Source: Lanius collurio
Lineage: Eukaryota > Chordata > Aves > Passeriformes > Laniidae
Assembly (NCBI GenBank): GCA_020086605.1
Contig: JACBWW010000092.1
Location: 426,602 to 490,601, forward strand
Length of the DNA: 64,000 nucleotides
Reading direction: 5' to 3'
Every line of letters begins with the position of its first letter. The first letter of the stretch is position 1. The notes below the pieces were generated by a model. The model did no database searches. It saw nothing but the letters and a program-made list of their open reading frames with translations, and had not been told where the DNA came from. Of this stretch, positions 45,801 to 49,894 are shown one piece after another. The position numbers and the translations under genes are program-made.

Positions 45801-48669
45801 AATCCCTATCAGGTCATGTTAACAAAACCAACAGAATGCTCCACACTCTGATCCTAAATCCCAGCTCTCCCAACCACCCACAAACACACCAAGCCCCACT
45901 GGCATCACCAGGATGGCTGGAAAAGCATCCTCCCCCCCACATGGAGCTGAATTCCCATTGGAGACATCTCCAGAAGCAGATGGATAAATGCAGTTTCCAT
46001 CAGCACAGAAGGACACGAAGGAAATAAATCCTTGGAGTCTCGACTCTGTCCCATCACAGAGGTGTCACTGGTCCAAGAAGCTCCTGCACCCTTGGGATGG
46101 AGACGATCTTGGAATCTTCTCCCAGGAAACAACATCACCAAGAGGTGAAGTGGCTTCTGTTCACAGCAGGGTACAAATACCCATCAACATCCATCAGGAA
46201 CAGCTTGTCTGGAGAAGCCCAGGTTGCCCCTGGATCCCTGGCAGTGTCCAAGGCCAGGCTGGATGGGACTGGGAGCAGCTTGGGACAGTGGGAGGTGTCC
46301 CTGTCCATGGCAGGGGTGGCACTGGATCAGCTTTGAGGTCCTTTCCAACCCAAACCAGGCTGGCACTCTAAGCAGGTCCAGGTCGGTGCCAGGCAGCTCC
46401 ATGTGGAATGTGGTGCCAGCTCTGAGCTCAGGGAATTGGGTTGGCCCAAATTTAAGCATCCAAAGAGTCAAGGAGGCCTGGTTCTGCTGGGTACTGAAGT
46501 TCCCAGGAATCCAAGCTCTGGTCGATGAGCAGACACGGAAAGCAACCAAGGAGGTAAAAGTGAGCCAGAGGTTCTTTCCTACAGGAAAATTCCAGTAAAA
46601 GCCATCGGCACGGACAAGTCGTCGTTCAGCTCCCAGCTCAGCATCCCCCTTCTGCAGCCAGCACGGAGCTCCAGCTCAGCAGCATCCCTGGAAGTGTCCA
46701 AGGCCGGGCTGGCCAGGGCATGGGGTAACCTGGGACAGTGGAAGGTGTCCCTGCCCATGGCAGGGGTGGGATAATCTCACGGCTCCTCCCCACCCAAACC
46801 ATCCAGTGAATAATTCCCAGGAAAAGTAAGGCTGAGCTGACGATTTACTGGTCTCTGATGAACCCTCTCCAAGCACCACAATCCCAACACTCCGAGCTAC
46901 AAAAGCATCTCATCCCAAAAGAGAACCCCGCACATCCCTCCTCATCCCACCCCGCGGCGGGTACCACCAACATCCCACAGCCTGGTCTGAATTCTGGTCA
47001 TCCCAAACAGCCAGCACATCCTCAGCCACTTCCAACAACCCTCAGCCAATTAGCCCAGACAATCCTTTCCTCCAGGTAGGAGTTCTGTGCTGGGAAAAGC
47101 ACATCCAAATTAAGGCACGCTGTTAACGAACGCGGCTGGGGCACGGAGGGAACGTCAGGATTCCAGGTGGGGACGGGGGAACAATCACCTCAAAAACACC
47201 AGGACACCTCCTGAAAACTTTCTGAGTCCCAACACACCCCAAGGAAACCCCAAAATCAGGCCAATTAATCTGTAATTCCATTAAAAAGTCATTAGTGGAG
47301 CCATTCTGGCTGTTGCCCAGGCTGGCGCCACTGGACATTTTTAGACAACAGTGACGTGGGACAACTCGGACACTTTCAGACACCGAATTCCAAGTGCCAG
47401 CCCAAGATCCCTCCACACACTCCACACTACAAAGGTGAAACACCTAAATTAGCCTAAAAGTTTTGGGATGAACAGGAGAGTTGTTTGGACCCAGAGGGTC
47501 TCTCGGGTCTCTCCCACCAGGGTTAAGGTGAAGTAAACCAGGATTTACTCCAGGCTCTCCCATCCCGGGAGCCACATCTGGCAAAACACAACCTGGATTC
47601 CAAATGAAATCCTCTGTTCCTCACTAATTTTAGAAGGCTCTGTCACCAGCACCGTTTCAGCTGCAACAAGGGGAAGCTGTTCCTCAGCTGCTCCAGGTGG
47701 GCACGGACAGAACTCGCTCAAAAAAGGTTTGCTTTGTTGTCCCTGCTCAAAAAAACATCATTTCTAGGTTTGCCTCCGATCTGGCCGTCACTCGGGGGGG
47801 TGCTCCATGCCAGATGTCTGCTCCTTCCACCCCAGAGCCGGCAAAGTTTATGGAGCCCCTGAATCCTTCACCAAGGCAGTCTAAAAATGTAAAAATAGCG
47901 TTGAGAAGCAGCGGGAAAGGGGTGGAGGGGAGAAACCCAGTAGGGACGGAGTGACTTCTCAGGAGAGGCGATAAAGCCGGAGGCCCTGGTGGAATGAGGG
48001 GGGTGGGTTGGTGAAATTCCCCATCCAGAGGAGAACCAGAGTTCCCGGCCATTAGGTTGCTCCCCCTTCCCTGGCTCCTTCCTCCGGGCAGAAAATGGGG
48101 TCAGGGCAGGGGCCGCCCGGGAAAGAGAATTCCAGGGGTAAAAGCAAGACTGGGTTCGGTAACTAGACAAAATAGCATTAATAATAATAATAATAAAGAA
48201 GGTACTGAAAAATGGCCCCGCGGGGAGGCCGGGACACGTCCGCACGCTCCGCCCGGCTCCCCCCGCGCACCCCCGGGCAGGGACGGGACAGGGCAAGGGA
48301 CACGGGCAGGGACAGGGGGGACACGGCCCCCGAGCCGACCTGCCACCCCCGGCGCGGCCGCTCCCGCCGCCTGCTCTCCGCCCTCCCCGCGCTCCCTGCC
48401 CGCCCTCCCCGCGCCCGCCCCGGCCGCGGCCATCACGCAAGGCCGGGGATGCGCGGCCTACCCCGGGCCGGCGGGAGGACGGAGGGAAAGGGAAGGGCGG
48501 CGGGACAGGGAAAAGGAAGGGGCAAAGGAACGGGAATGGGAAGGGGAACGGGAAGGGGAAGGGGCAGCGGCCCGGCTGCCGGCGGTCGCGCGGTGCCGGC
48601 GGGCCCGAGGCCGCGGAGGGCCCGCGCTTACTCCGGCGTGGGGTGCTCCGGGTCGTAGAAATCCCCCAT
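698..48669 (-). CDS. SETD2: SETD2, histone H3 lysine-36 methyltransferase (complete, 21 coding exons)
   Basis: SETD2 is the nuclear enzyme that trimethylates histone H3 Lys36 behind elongating RNA polymerase II; methylation of alpha-tubulin is also reported for the family. Joining 21 exons gives 7674 nt, or 2557 residues plus stop, close to human (about 2564). Approximate order: disordered Pro- and Ser/Arg-rich N-terminus (19-1481), AWS zinc-binding domain (about 1482-1542), SET domain (about 1543-1663, with [14 protein letters not shown] and [12 protein letters not shown]), post-[11 protein letters not shown] (about 1673), helical region (1711-1850), coiled coil (about 2105-2135), WW domain (Trp 2388 and 2410) and SRI domain (about 2465-2550) that binds the phosphorylated polymerase tail. 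All junctions are in phase and use GT-AG except intron 14 (GC-AG). The start [10 protein letters not shown] matches the family; human has a short extra N-terminal peptide not evident here. KIF9 lies upstream on the same strand. Confidence 0.98.
873..940. repeat. Short tandem repeat of GGAATGCCACA
   Basis: About five and a half copies of an 11-12-nt unit, starting about 15 nt upstream of the exon 21 acceptor in intron 20. It may overlap that intron's branch-point region. Confidence 0.9.
1000..1960. repeat. Degenerate ATTCCCCAAAT minisatellite (SETD2 intron 20)
   Basis: Nearly 1 kb is made of divergent units of the form TATTCCCCAAATATTCCCT, with interspersed TATTTTCCAAAC and GTTGTTCCCCC variants. 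No gene or transposon is visible. It fills the exon-21-proximal half of intron 20. Confidence 0.9.
2030..3000. repeat. Degenerate CCCATGTCCCTGTACC minisatellite (SETD2 intron 20)
   Basis: About 1 kb of C-rich units built from ATGTCCC, CTGTACCC and CATATCCC words, with a higher-order period of roughly 40 nt. It ends only about 25 nt beyond the donor of exon 20. Long open frames on both strands here are repeat artefacts. Confidence 0.92.
3025..3126 (-). CDS. SETD2: SETD2 coding exon 20 (SRI domain)
   Basis: Thirty-four codons, [20 protein letters not shown] then [14 protein letters not shown]. These are SRI (Set2-Rpb1 interacting) helices, which bind the Ser2/Ser5-phosphorylated polymerase II tail. 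Phase 0 at both ends, donor GTGGGA. Confidence 0.97.
3164..3315. repeat. (CCCAT)n pentanucleotide microsatellite (SETD2 intron 19)
   Basis: About 25 units of CATCC/CCCAT with occasional four-base CATC slips. Intron 19 is only 224 nt, so the repeat fills most of it. Confidence 0.95.
3351..3431 (-). CDS. SETD2: SETD2 coding exon 19
   Basis: Twenty-seven codons, [20 protein letters not shown] then KEVFRKE, entering the first helix of the SRI domain. It sits between a CCCAT microsatellite and a CTTCTCC minisatellite. Donor GTGAGC. Confidence 0.97.
3545..4005. repeat. Degenerate CCCTTCTCCACCCCCAAA minisatellite (SETD2 intron 18)
   Basis: Units of about 16-20 nt combining CCTTCTCCA with CCCCCAAA or TCACCAA. 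The sole ambiguous base of the window (N at 3544) is at its edge, suggesting trouble in sequencing or assembling the array. Confidence 0.9.
4006..6160. other. SETD2 intron 18, remaining part: no gene seen
   Basis: Single-copy-looking sequence rich in GGAAT/ATTCC words. I see no conserved exon, RNA gene or clear transposon. Confidence 0.6.
6161..6272 (-). CDS. SETD2: SETD2 coding exon 18 (WW domain, second part)
   Basis: Encodes [20 protein letters not shown] and continues [24 protein letters not shown] is the third strand of the WW domain with its second Trp and the binding-site Pro. Donor GTGAGG at 6155-6160. Confidence 0.97.
7194..7333 (-). CDS. SETD2: SETD2 coding exon 17 (WW domain, first part)
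   Basis: Encodes [20 protein letters not shown], a proline-rich stretch next to the WW domain, then [20 protein letters not shown], the first two strands of WW including its first Trp. The last Arg is split. Donor GTGAGT. Confidence 0.97.
7452..7586 (-). CDS. SETD2: SETD2 coding exon 16
   Basis: Forty-five codons, [20 protein letters not shown] onward to GQPQPIQQ, phase 0 at both ends, donor GTGAGG. Low-complexity Gln/Pro sequence, closely matching mammals. Confidence 0.96.
7658..7800 (-). mobile_element. CR1 LINE 3'-end fragment
   Basis: The reverse of the CR1 segment with GGCCAGGCTGGACATTGGG and GGCAGTGTCCAAGG, in SETD2 intron 15, about 70 nt from exon 16. Confidence 0.85.
8010..8212 (+). 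mobile_element. CR1 LINE 3'-end fragment
   Basis: Holds the CR1 signature GGGATAGTGGAAGATGTCCC, then TTCCTTCCAACCCAATG and GATTCCATGATTCTC. A short internal duplication (TTCAATATCCCCCAT) precedes it. Confidence 0.85.
8386..9061 (-). CDS. SETD2: SETD2 coding exon 15
   Basis: Two hundred and twenty-five codons. It begins [20 protein letters not shown], then a Gln-rich coiled coil ([20 protein letters not shown]), then a Pro/Tyr/Gln-rich segment with PYDSMGYG and [17 protein letters not shown]. The latter corresponds to the hnRNP-interacting (SHI) region described for human SETD2. Ends PPIVQ, donor GTAATT. Confidence 0.97.
9070..10955. other. SETD2 intron 14, large part: no gene seen
   Basis: Unique-looking intron sequence up to a CR1 fragment at its far end. 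No convincing coding segment on either strand. Confidence 0.6.
10960..11093 (+). mobile_element. CR1 LINE 3'-end fragment
   Basis: CR1 motifs GGACACTGGGGCTTGGAGCA and GGGACAGTGGAAGGTCC, ending CCTTCCAACCCAAACCATTC. In SETD2 intron 14. Confidence 0.87.
11373..11378 (-). other. Non-canonical GC splice donor of SETD2 intron 14
   Basis: The exon 14 end ACAG is followed by GCAAGT. The remaining consensus is strong (exonic AG, then AAGT), as is usual for functional GC-AG introns, and only this cut keeps Arg-Tyr-Asp-Thr-Pro in frame. Confidence 0.88.
11379..11559 (-). CDS. SETD2: SETD2 coding exon 14, followed by a GC donor
   Basis: Encodes [18 protein letters not shown] through [17 protein letters not shown], a basic, disordered stretch conserved in vertebrates. 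The last Arg codon is split with exon 15 (TATGACTCC-like block YDTPAS). The only frame-preserving donor reads GCAAGT (11373-11378), so intron 14 is GC-AG. Confidence 0.95.
11656..11880 (+). mobile_element. CR1 LINE 3'-end fragment (GGACTCAAT subfamily)
   Basis: Carries GGAAAGGGCTGTCCAGCCCT, GTGGATGTGACACTTGGGGA and GGTTGGACTCAATTTTGGAG. In SETD2 intron 13, about 95 nt beyond exon 14's acceptor side. Confidence 0.85.
12049..12097 (-). CDS. SETD2: SETD2 coding exon 13 (49 nt)
   Basis: A short exon encoding [16 protein letters not shown] plus one base, matching human [10 protein letters not shown]. It lies 8.3 kb from exon 12. Donor GTGAGT at 12043-12048. Confidence 0.95.
12395..12483 (+). mobile_element. 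Possible decayed CR1 fragment
   Basis: GGTCCCTTCCAACTGCAG and a GGTCTGTGATCC end resemble a CR1 terminus, but the body is too divergent to be sure. Confidence 0.45.
12745..13185 (+). mobile_element. CR1 LINE 3' fragment, about 440 nt
   Basis: One of the longest copies here. It runs from GAGGCCCCGGAGCTGCTCCA through GGAGAAGGGAAGGCTCCAGG to GTGGGAGGTGTCCCTGCCAT. In SETD2 intron 12. Confidence 0.9.
13190..14465. other. SETD2 intron 12 segment: no gene seen
   Basis: AT-richer unique sequence with a T homopolymer of about 22 nt (13937-13959). No open frame with recognisable homology. Confidence 0.6.
14471..14580 (-). mobile_element. CR1 LINE 3'-end fragment
   Basis: Begins CATGGAATGGTTTGGACTGG and AAGGGACCTTGAAGCTCATC, the reverse of a CR1 terminus. 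Confidence 0.87.
14600..15700. other. SETD2 intron 12 segment: no gene seen
   Basis: Unique-looking sequence. Open frames on either strand lack recognisable homology and have no matching splice context. Confidence 0.55.
15708..15765 (+). mobile_element. CR1 terminus fragment
   Basis: GGACTTGATGATCTTAGAGG and TCTTTTCCAACCTTAAGGAT form a typical CR1 3' end. Confidence 0.85.
16255..16475 (+). mobile_element. CR1 LINE 3'-end fragment
   Basis: GGATATTGGGAGCATTCCTT, GGGGTGGAGTCCCCATTGCT and GTGGATGTGGCATTTGGGGA, then a decayed terminus TTTTTCCAACGC. Confidence 0.87.
17052..17130. repeat. 16-bp perfect inverted repeat, 47-nt spacer
   Basis: Arms GAGTTTTCAGCCCGGG (17052-17067) and CCCGGGCTGAAAACTC (17115-17130) are exact complements. 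In SETD2 intron 12. Confidence 0.9.
17308..17329. repeat. 22-bp perfect palindrome without spacer
   Basis: CGTCCATTGCC (17308-17318) is followed directly by its exact complement GGCAATGGACG (17319-17329). CGACGT (17305-17310) and ACGTCG (17338-17343) form an overlapping outer pair. Confidence 0.9.
17400..19170. other. SETD2 intron 12 segment: no gene seen
   Basis: Mostly unique intron sequence. 18770-18930 is AT-rich with TTAATTAC and CAATCATTACTC words and no repeat hallmark, so a conserved non-coding element is possible but unproven. Confidence 0.5.
18320..18372 (+). mobile_element. CR1 terminus fragment
   Basis: GGCTGGACTTGATCCTGGAG and TCTTTTCCAACCTTAAC match a CR1 3' end. Confidence 0.83.
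19176..19435 (-). mobile_element. CR1 LINE 3'-end fragment
   Basis: Starts GGAATGGTTTTGATGGGAAG and AAGGGACCTTAAAGG and runs to AGTTTAAAACCATTA, a hallmark of avian CR1 copies. Confidence 0.92.
19765..19915 (-). mobile_element. CR1 LINE 3'-end fragment
   Basis: CCATGGGCAGGGACACC and CCTGGCCTTGGACACTTCCA, reversed CR1 motifs. Confidence 0.88.
20364..21005 (-). CDS. SETD2: SETD2 coding exon 12
   Basis: Two hundred and fourteen codons. The first part, [20 protein letters not shown], ends the helical region. The rest is acidic and low in complexity, including a five-glutamine run at about 20625-20640 (CTG repeats on the plus strand) and the conserved block [16 protein letters not shown]. Acceptor CCCTTAG, donor GTAAGA. 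Confidence 0.97.
21120..21335 (-). mobile_element. CR1 LINE 3'-end fragment
   Basis: Reversed CR1 motifs TGCCATGGGCAGGGACACCT and CCTGGCCTTGGACACTTCCA, ending CTTCCTAATATCCCATCTAA. In SETD2 intron 11. Confidence 0.9.
21380..21575 (+). mobile_element. CR1-like fragment, diverged subfamily
   Basis: GGGTTGTTAAACACTGGAAT, GGTGGCACTTGGTGCTCTGG and CTGGACTCAATGACCTTGAA are CR1-type words. Inverted relative to its neighbour at 21120-21335. Confidence 0.75.
21940..22075 (+). mobile_element. CR1 LINE 3'-end fragment
   Basis: CCTGTGGATGTGGCACTTGG and TTAAAGGGCTTTTCCCACCT. Ends about 25 nt from the exon 11 donor. Confidence 0.83.
22106..22234 (-). CDS. SETD2: SETD2 coding exon 11 (helical region)
   Basis: Forty-three codons starting [20 protein letters not shown] and continuing [13 protein letters not shown]. 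It is near-identical to the mammalian sequence until its last dozen residues, which differ (human has NQKLQEE around there). Donor GTCAGT. Confidence 0.96.
22595..22729 (-). CDS. SETD2: SETD2 coding exon 10 (helical region)
   Basis: Forty-five codons starting [14 protein letters not shown] and ending LTCLKLIQ, phase 0 at both ends, donor GTGAGG. It is the start of the predicted helical bundle, sometimes compared with TFIIS N-terminal/LEDGF-binding folds, that follows the catalytic core in SETD2. Confidence 0.97.
22740..23695. other. SETD2 intron 9 segment: no gene seen
   Basis: AT-rich unique sequence between exon 10 and CR1 copies. No gene, RNA or repeat family recognised. Confidence 0.6.
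23700..23765 (-). mobile_element. CR1 terminus fragment
   Basis: ATCATTGAAGCTGGAAAAGA then CCTCCAAGATGGTCAATCCA, a reversed CR1 end. Confidence 0.75.
23805..24012 (+). mobile_element. CR1 LINE 3'-end fragment next to SETD2 exon 9
   Basis: GGAATGGTTGGGCTCAATCT and CAGAGGGCTTTTCCAACCTC. Its end is about 15-20 nt from the exon 9 donor. Confidence 0.83.
24032..24158 (-). CDS. SETD2: SETD2 coding exon 9 (post-SET)
   Basis: Encodes [19 protein letters not shown], the post-SET zinc-binding cysteine cluster, followed by a basic stretch [13 protein letters not shown]1 copy lies about 15-20 nt beyond the donor (GTGAGT, 24026-24031). Confidence 0.97.
24688..24785. repeat. AT-rich AATAAATGTAATACAT minisatellite
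   Basis: About ten units of a 9-10-nt TAATAAATG/TACAATAAA/TAATACATG family in SETD2 intron 8. Confidence 0.9.
24790..25420. other. SETD2 intron 8 segment: no gene seen
   Basis: Unique-looking sequence up to exon 8; nothing recognised. Confidence 0.6.
25421..25518 (-). CDS. SETD2: SETD2 coding exon 8 (SET C-terminal motif)
   Basis: Encodes [20 protein letters not shown], then [12 protein letters not shown] and part of a Gly codon. ELTFDY is the second half of the SET active-site knot and includes the catalytic tyrosine. Donor GTACGT at 25415-25420. Confidence 0.97.
25762..25839 (-). CDS. SETD2: SETD2 coding exon 7 (SET catalytic motif)
   Basis: Twenty-six codons, [20 protein letters not shown] then NCETQK. 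It carries the SET pseudoknot motif [11 protein letters not shown], which forms part of the cofactor and substrate site. Both ends are phase 0; the donor is GTAAAA. Confidence 0.97.
25840..26872. other. SETD2 intron 6: no gene seen
   Basis: About 1 kb of repeat-poor sequence between exons 6 and 7; nothing recognised on either strand. Confidence 0.6.
26873..26996 (-). CDS. SETD2: SETD2 coding exon 6 (SET domain middle)
   Basis: Encodes [17 protein letters not shown], then [21 protein letters not shown] (two overlapping stretches of one frame). The EYCGEV motif and the YYFMAL strand belong to the SET core. It ends in phase 0 at Glu with donor GTGAGC (26867-26872). Confidence 0.97.
27226..27382. 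repeat. TATATCC/TATATTC minisatellite
   Basis: Units ACATATCCTATATATTC and TATACATTC alternate over about 155 nt in SETD2 intron 5, directly next to a CR1 copy. Confidence 0.92.
27388..27835 (-). mobile_element. CR1 LINE 3' fragment, about 450 nt
   Basis: Reversed CR1 body from GGCTTGGTTTGGAAGGGCAT to CTCCGTTCCCTGCCCTGGAC. Shares long near-identical stretches with the copy at 55600-56100, for example AGCCCGACCCCCCTGAGCCC. Confidence 0.9.
28339..28467 (-). CDS. SETD2: SETD2 coding exon 5 (AWS end, SET start)
   Basis: Encodes [16 protein letters not shown] (end of AWS), then the start of the SET domain with [26 protein letters not shown] is the conserved SET motif that contacts S-adenosylmethionine in this family. 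Donor GTAAGC at 28333-28338. Confidence 0.97.
29010..29150 (-). mobile_element. CR1 LINE 3'-end fragment
   Basis: CATGGAATCATGGAATGGTT, TTGGAAGGGACCTTAAAGAT and TGCCATAGGCAGGGATACCT, in SETD2 intron 4. Confidence 0.92.
29288..29419 (-). CDS. SETD2: SETD2 coding exon 4 (AWS domain, first part)
   Basis: Encodes [16 protein letters not shown] through NRLLMIEC, the first cysteines of the AWS (associated with SET) zinc-binding domain that packs against the SET fold. The acceptor follows CCCCCAG and the donor is GTGAGTG. The final Cys codon is split with exon 5. Confidence 0.97.
29425..30350. other. SETD2 intron 3: no gene seen
   Basis: Intron between exons 3 and 4, AT-rich in its middle; nothing recognised. 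Confidence 0.6.
30357..34744 (-). CDS. SETD2: SETD2 coding exon 3 (4.4-kb disordered N-terminal region)
   Basis: The giant exon encodes residues 19-1481. It starts [19 protein letters not shown], of which the [10 protein letters not shown] part is a conserved SETD2 block, and ends ENVYLTER. Within it are a proline run region (about 34190-34330, GC-rich), an SR-type region full of RSRS and RYSR motifs (about 33300-33850), serine/aspartate acidic tracts near 31640-31720, and the conserved block [12 protein letters not shown] near the end (about 30420-30465). The acceptor is preceded by a T-rich tract and the donor is GTAACT (30351-30356). An uninterrupted frame of 4388 nt supports one exon. Confidence 0.98.
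35165..35535 (+). mobile_element. CR1 LINE 3' fragment, about 370 nt
   Basis: GGAGAAGGCTCCAGGGAGAG, GGGCCTAAAGGGGCTCCAGG and GGGACAGTGGAAGGTGTCC, ending at a decayed ATTCTGTGG terminus. In SETD2 intron 2. Confidence 0.9.
35987..36150 (-). mobile_element. CR1 LINE 3'-end fragment
   Basis: CATGGAATTCTGGAATGGTT and CCTGGCCTTGGACACTTCCA. Inverted relative to the copy at 35165-35535. Confidence 0.9.
36155..38044. other. SETD2 intron 2 segment: no gene seen
   Basis: Unique-looking sequence between a CR1 copy and the microexon, apart from a short tandem repeat at 37817-37912. Nothing else recognised. Confidence 0.6.
37817..37912. repeat. Three-copy tandem repeat, about 32 nt per unit
   Basis: GAATTATTGCCCTTCTTTCC followed by CAAATTTAA occurs three times with few changes. 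It ends about 130 nt from the microexon donor. Confidence 0.9.
38045..38060 (-). CDS. SETD2: SETD2 coding exon 2 (16-nt microexon)
   Basis: A 16-nt exon between acceptor ATAG (38061-38064) and donor GTGAGT (38039-38044). Spliced to exon 1 it completes Glu and encodes EEE-N-E, giving PTPEEEENE, which is identical to the human protein at that point. Its length leaves phase 0, as exon 3 needs. Without it exon 1 and exon 3 are out of frame with each other. An alternative AG two bases inside would break the frame. Confidence 0.87.
38065..39750. other. SETD2 intron 1, exon-2-proximal part: no gene seen
   Basis: Unique-looking sequence upstream of the microexon; no further coding exon fits the SETD2 protein. 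Confidence 0.6.
39755..39890 (+). mobile_element. CR1 LINE 3'-end fragment
   Basis: GGAAGTGTCCAAGGCCAGGC and GGATAATGGAAGGTGTCCCT, ending CCCAACCCAAACCATTTGGG. Confidence 0.88.
39895..41425. other. SETD2 intron 1 segment: no gene seen
   Basis: Unique sequence. A short partial duplication (TTTATATAGGGCCACATTTC / TTATATGGAGCCACATTTTG) occurs near 40520-40590. Confidence 0.6.
41427..41625 (-). mobile_element. CR1 LINE 3'-end fragment
   Basis: GAATCCCAGAATTCCAGCAC, GGACCTTAAAGCTCATCCCA and CCGGCCTTGGACGCTGCCAG, reversed CR1 words. Confidence 0.85.
41640..43480. other. SETD2 intron 1 segment: no gene seen
   Basis: Unique sequence dense in GGAAT/ATTCC words; no gene or repeat family recognised. 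Confidence 0.6.
43491..43580. repeat. 20-bp tandem repeat, 4.5 copies
   Basis: The unit TTCATTCCCAGGGATGAGGG repeats four times with one variable base (GAGGC or GAGGG), then a partial fifth copy. Confidence 0.96.
44278..44360. repeat. AAATAAATAT microsatellite-like tract
   Basis: Alternating ATAAATAAAT and ATATAAATAA units with some decay. Confidence 0.9.
45240..45302 (+). mobile_element. Possible CR1 fragment
   Basis: GGCTGCCCCAAGGGGCTCCA and GGAAATGTCCCAGGCCAGGA resemble a short internal CR1 segment. Confidence 0.5.
46200..46365 (+). mobile_element. CR1 LINE 3'-end fragment
   Basis: GGCAGTGTCCAAGGCCAGGC, GGGACAGTGGGAGGTGTCCC and GTCCTTTCCAACCCAAACCA. Confidence 0.9.
46680..46803 (+). mobile_element. 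CR1 LINE 3'-end fragment
   Basis: GGAAGTGTCCAAGGCCGGGC and GGGACAGTGGAAGGTGTCCC, ending CCACCCAAACCATCC. Confidence 0.88.
46810..48170. other. SETD2 intron 1, exon-1-proximal part: no gene seen
   Basis: Unique sequence that grows GC-richer towards the CpG island; no coding exon recognised. Confidence 0.6.
48177..48197. repeat. (AAT)n microsatellite
   Basis: Six AAT units at the intronic edge of the CpG island. Confidence 0.93.
48481..48570 (+). other. G-rich tract at the start of SETD2 intron 1
   Basis: Many closely spaced runs of three or more G on the plus (template) strand, for example GGGAATGGGAAGGGGAACGG. They begin about 60 nt past the exon 1 donor, and G-quadruplex formation is plausible. 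Confidence 0.75.
48632..48669 (-). CDS. SETD2: SETD2 coding exon 1 (start codon)
   Basis: Contains the ATG (48667-48669) and twelve codons, [12 protein letters not shown], plus two bases of a Glu codon. The donor is GTAAGC at 48626-48631. The peptide is the conserved SETD2 N-terminus. The 5'UTR extends to higher coordinates into the CpG island; the transcription start cannot be placed from sequence alone. Confidence 0.93.
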
Positions 48670-48929
48670 GGTGGGTGGGCGGGCACGGGGCTCCGCAAGT
48701 GCCCCCTGGCCGGGGAGGCCCCGCTCGCCCCGTCGGGGCTCCTCACATGGTCCGGCGGGGCCCCCCCGCCACCCGCGCCCAGCCCGGCCCGGCCCCGCCG
48801 CGATCCGCCCCGGCCGCCGGCTCCTCCTCCCGCGGCACCGCGCAGCACCGGGATCCCTCCGGGAGCGGCCGCCGAGCCCCGGGACACGCCGGCATCGAGC
48901 CCGGGACGTCGCCGCGATCGGCCGCGGCC

Positions 48930-49890
48930 CCGCCGGGGTTTTTCTCGGCGCACAGCGGGATTACCCCCGGGATCGCCGTGGCCACAGCGGGCACCGGCAC
49001 CACGCCAGCATCGGCCGCGGTGCCACCGGGATCCCACCGGGATCGGCCGCAGCACCACCGGGATTTTCTTGGAACCGTAGCGGGATCATTCCAGGGATCG
49101 CCGGGGGCACGCCAGAATCTGCCTGGGTGTCAGTGGGATCCCACCAGGATCCAGGAAGGGGTCAGCGGGGCACACTGGGACTGCCGGGATCTGCTCCAGG
49201 TCAGCCACTGCACCGCCAGGATCTCCTCGGGATCACGCCTGGGTCACTCCCAGGATCAGCTACGGGATCACTGAAATCTCCCCAGGATCACCAGGACCGG
49301 ACCAGGATCATCCCTGGGGTCACCAGGGCCACACCAGGTTCAGCCACACTGTTCCCGGGATGTCAGTGGGATTTCCCTGGGGCTACACCGGGACTGGCCA
49401 CAGGATCTCCTTGGGATCACCCCTGGGATCCTCAGGATCTCCCCAGGATCAGATGGAAGATCGCTGGGGCCACACCTGGATGAGCTGCAGGACTGCCAGG
49501 ACCACCAGGGCTACACCTGGATCACTCACGGGACAGGCAGGATCCCACCGGGATCTCCTCAGCATCACACTGGGATCATCCCCAGGATCACTGAGATCTC
49601 CTCAGGACCACACCAGGATCTCACTGGTGTCACACTTGGGATCACCAGCACCCCTGGATCACCCACAGCACACCATCCTGGGATCAGCTGCTTCCCTGGC
49701 ATCTCCCATGCCCTGGAGCGGCAGCCCAGTGCCAACACCCCTGGCATCACCCCTGGCATCACTGGCACCACAGCACCCCAACACCTCTGGAATTCCTGGA
49801 ACACAGGGATCACTGGCAGGCCGGGATCTCCTCCAGGATCAGGAGCACCCCCAGGATCACACCCTAGAATCACGGCCCAGACACCAGCAC
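48930..49890. repeat. Degenerate GGGATCACCAGGATC minisatellite upstream of SETD2
   Basis: About 1 kb of diverged units built from CACCGGGATC, CCAGGATCACC and CTGGGATCACC. Units nearest the promoter are CpG-rich and those further away are CpG-poor. Open frames of 250-270 codons through it are repeat artefacts. Confidence 0.85.
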
Positions 49891-49894
49891 CTCT

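Larger units (their letters stand above)
43585..46195. other. SETD2 intron 1 segment: mostly unique
   Basis: Contains an AT-rich microsatellite (44278-44360) and one doubtful CR1 piece (45240-45302). No gene seen. Confidence 0.55.
48200..49080. promoter_or_regulatory. CpG island / SETD2 promoter region
   Basis: A very GC- and CpG-rich stretch that surrounds SETD2 exon 1 and stands out from the flanking introns. CGCGG, CCGCCG and GGCGGG-type Sp1-like boxes are frequent and no TATA box lies at a sensible distance from the ATG, as expected for a housekeeping promoter. Transcription on the plus strand (an antisense or divergent RNA) is possible but not shown. Long open frames here reflect composition. 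Confidence 0.85.

Noticed and set aside
48057..49483. Plus-strand open frames of 145-405 codons over the SETD2 promoter, and a minus-strand frame of 396 codons
   Set aside because: GC-rich DNA lacks stop codons by composition, and the proteins are low-complexity Pro/Arg/Gly or minisatellite-derived.
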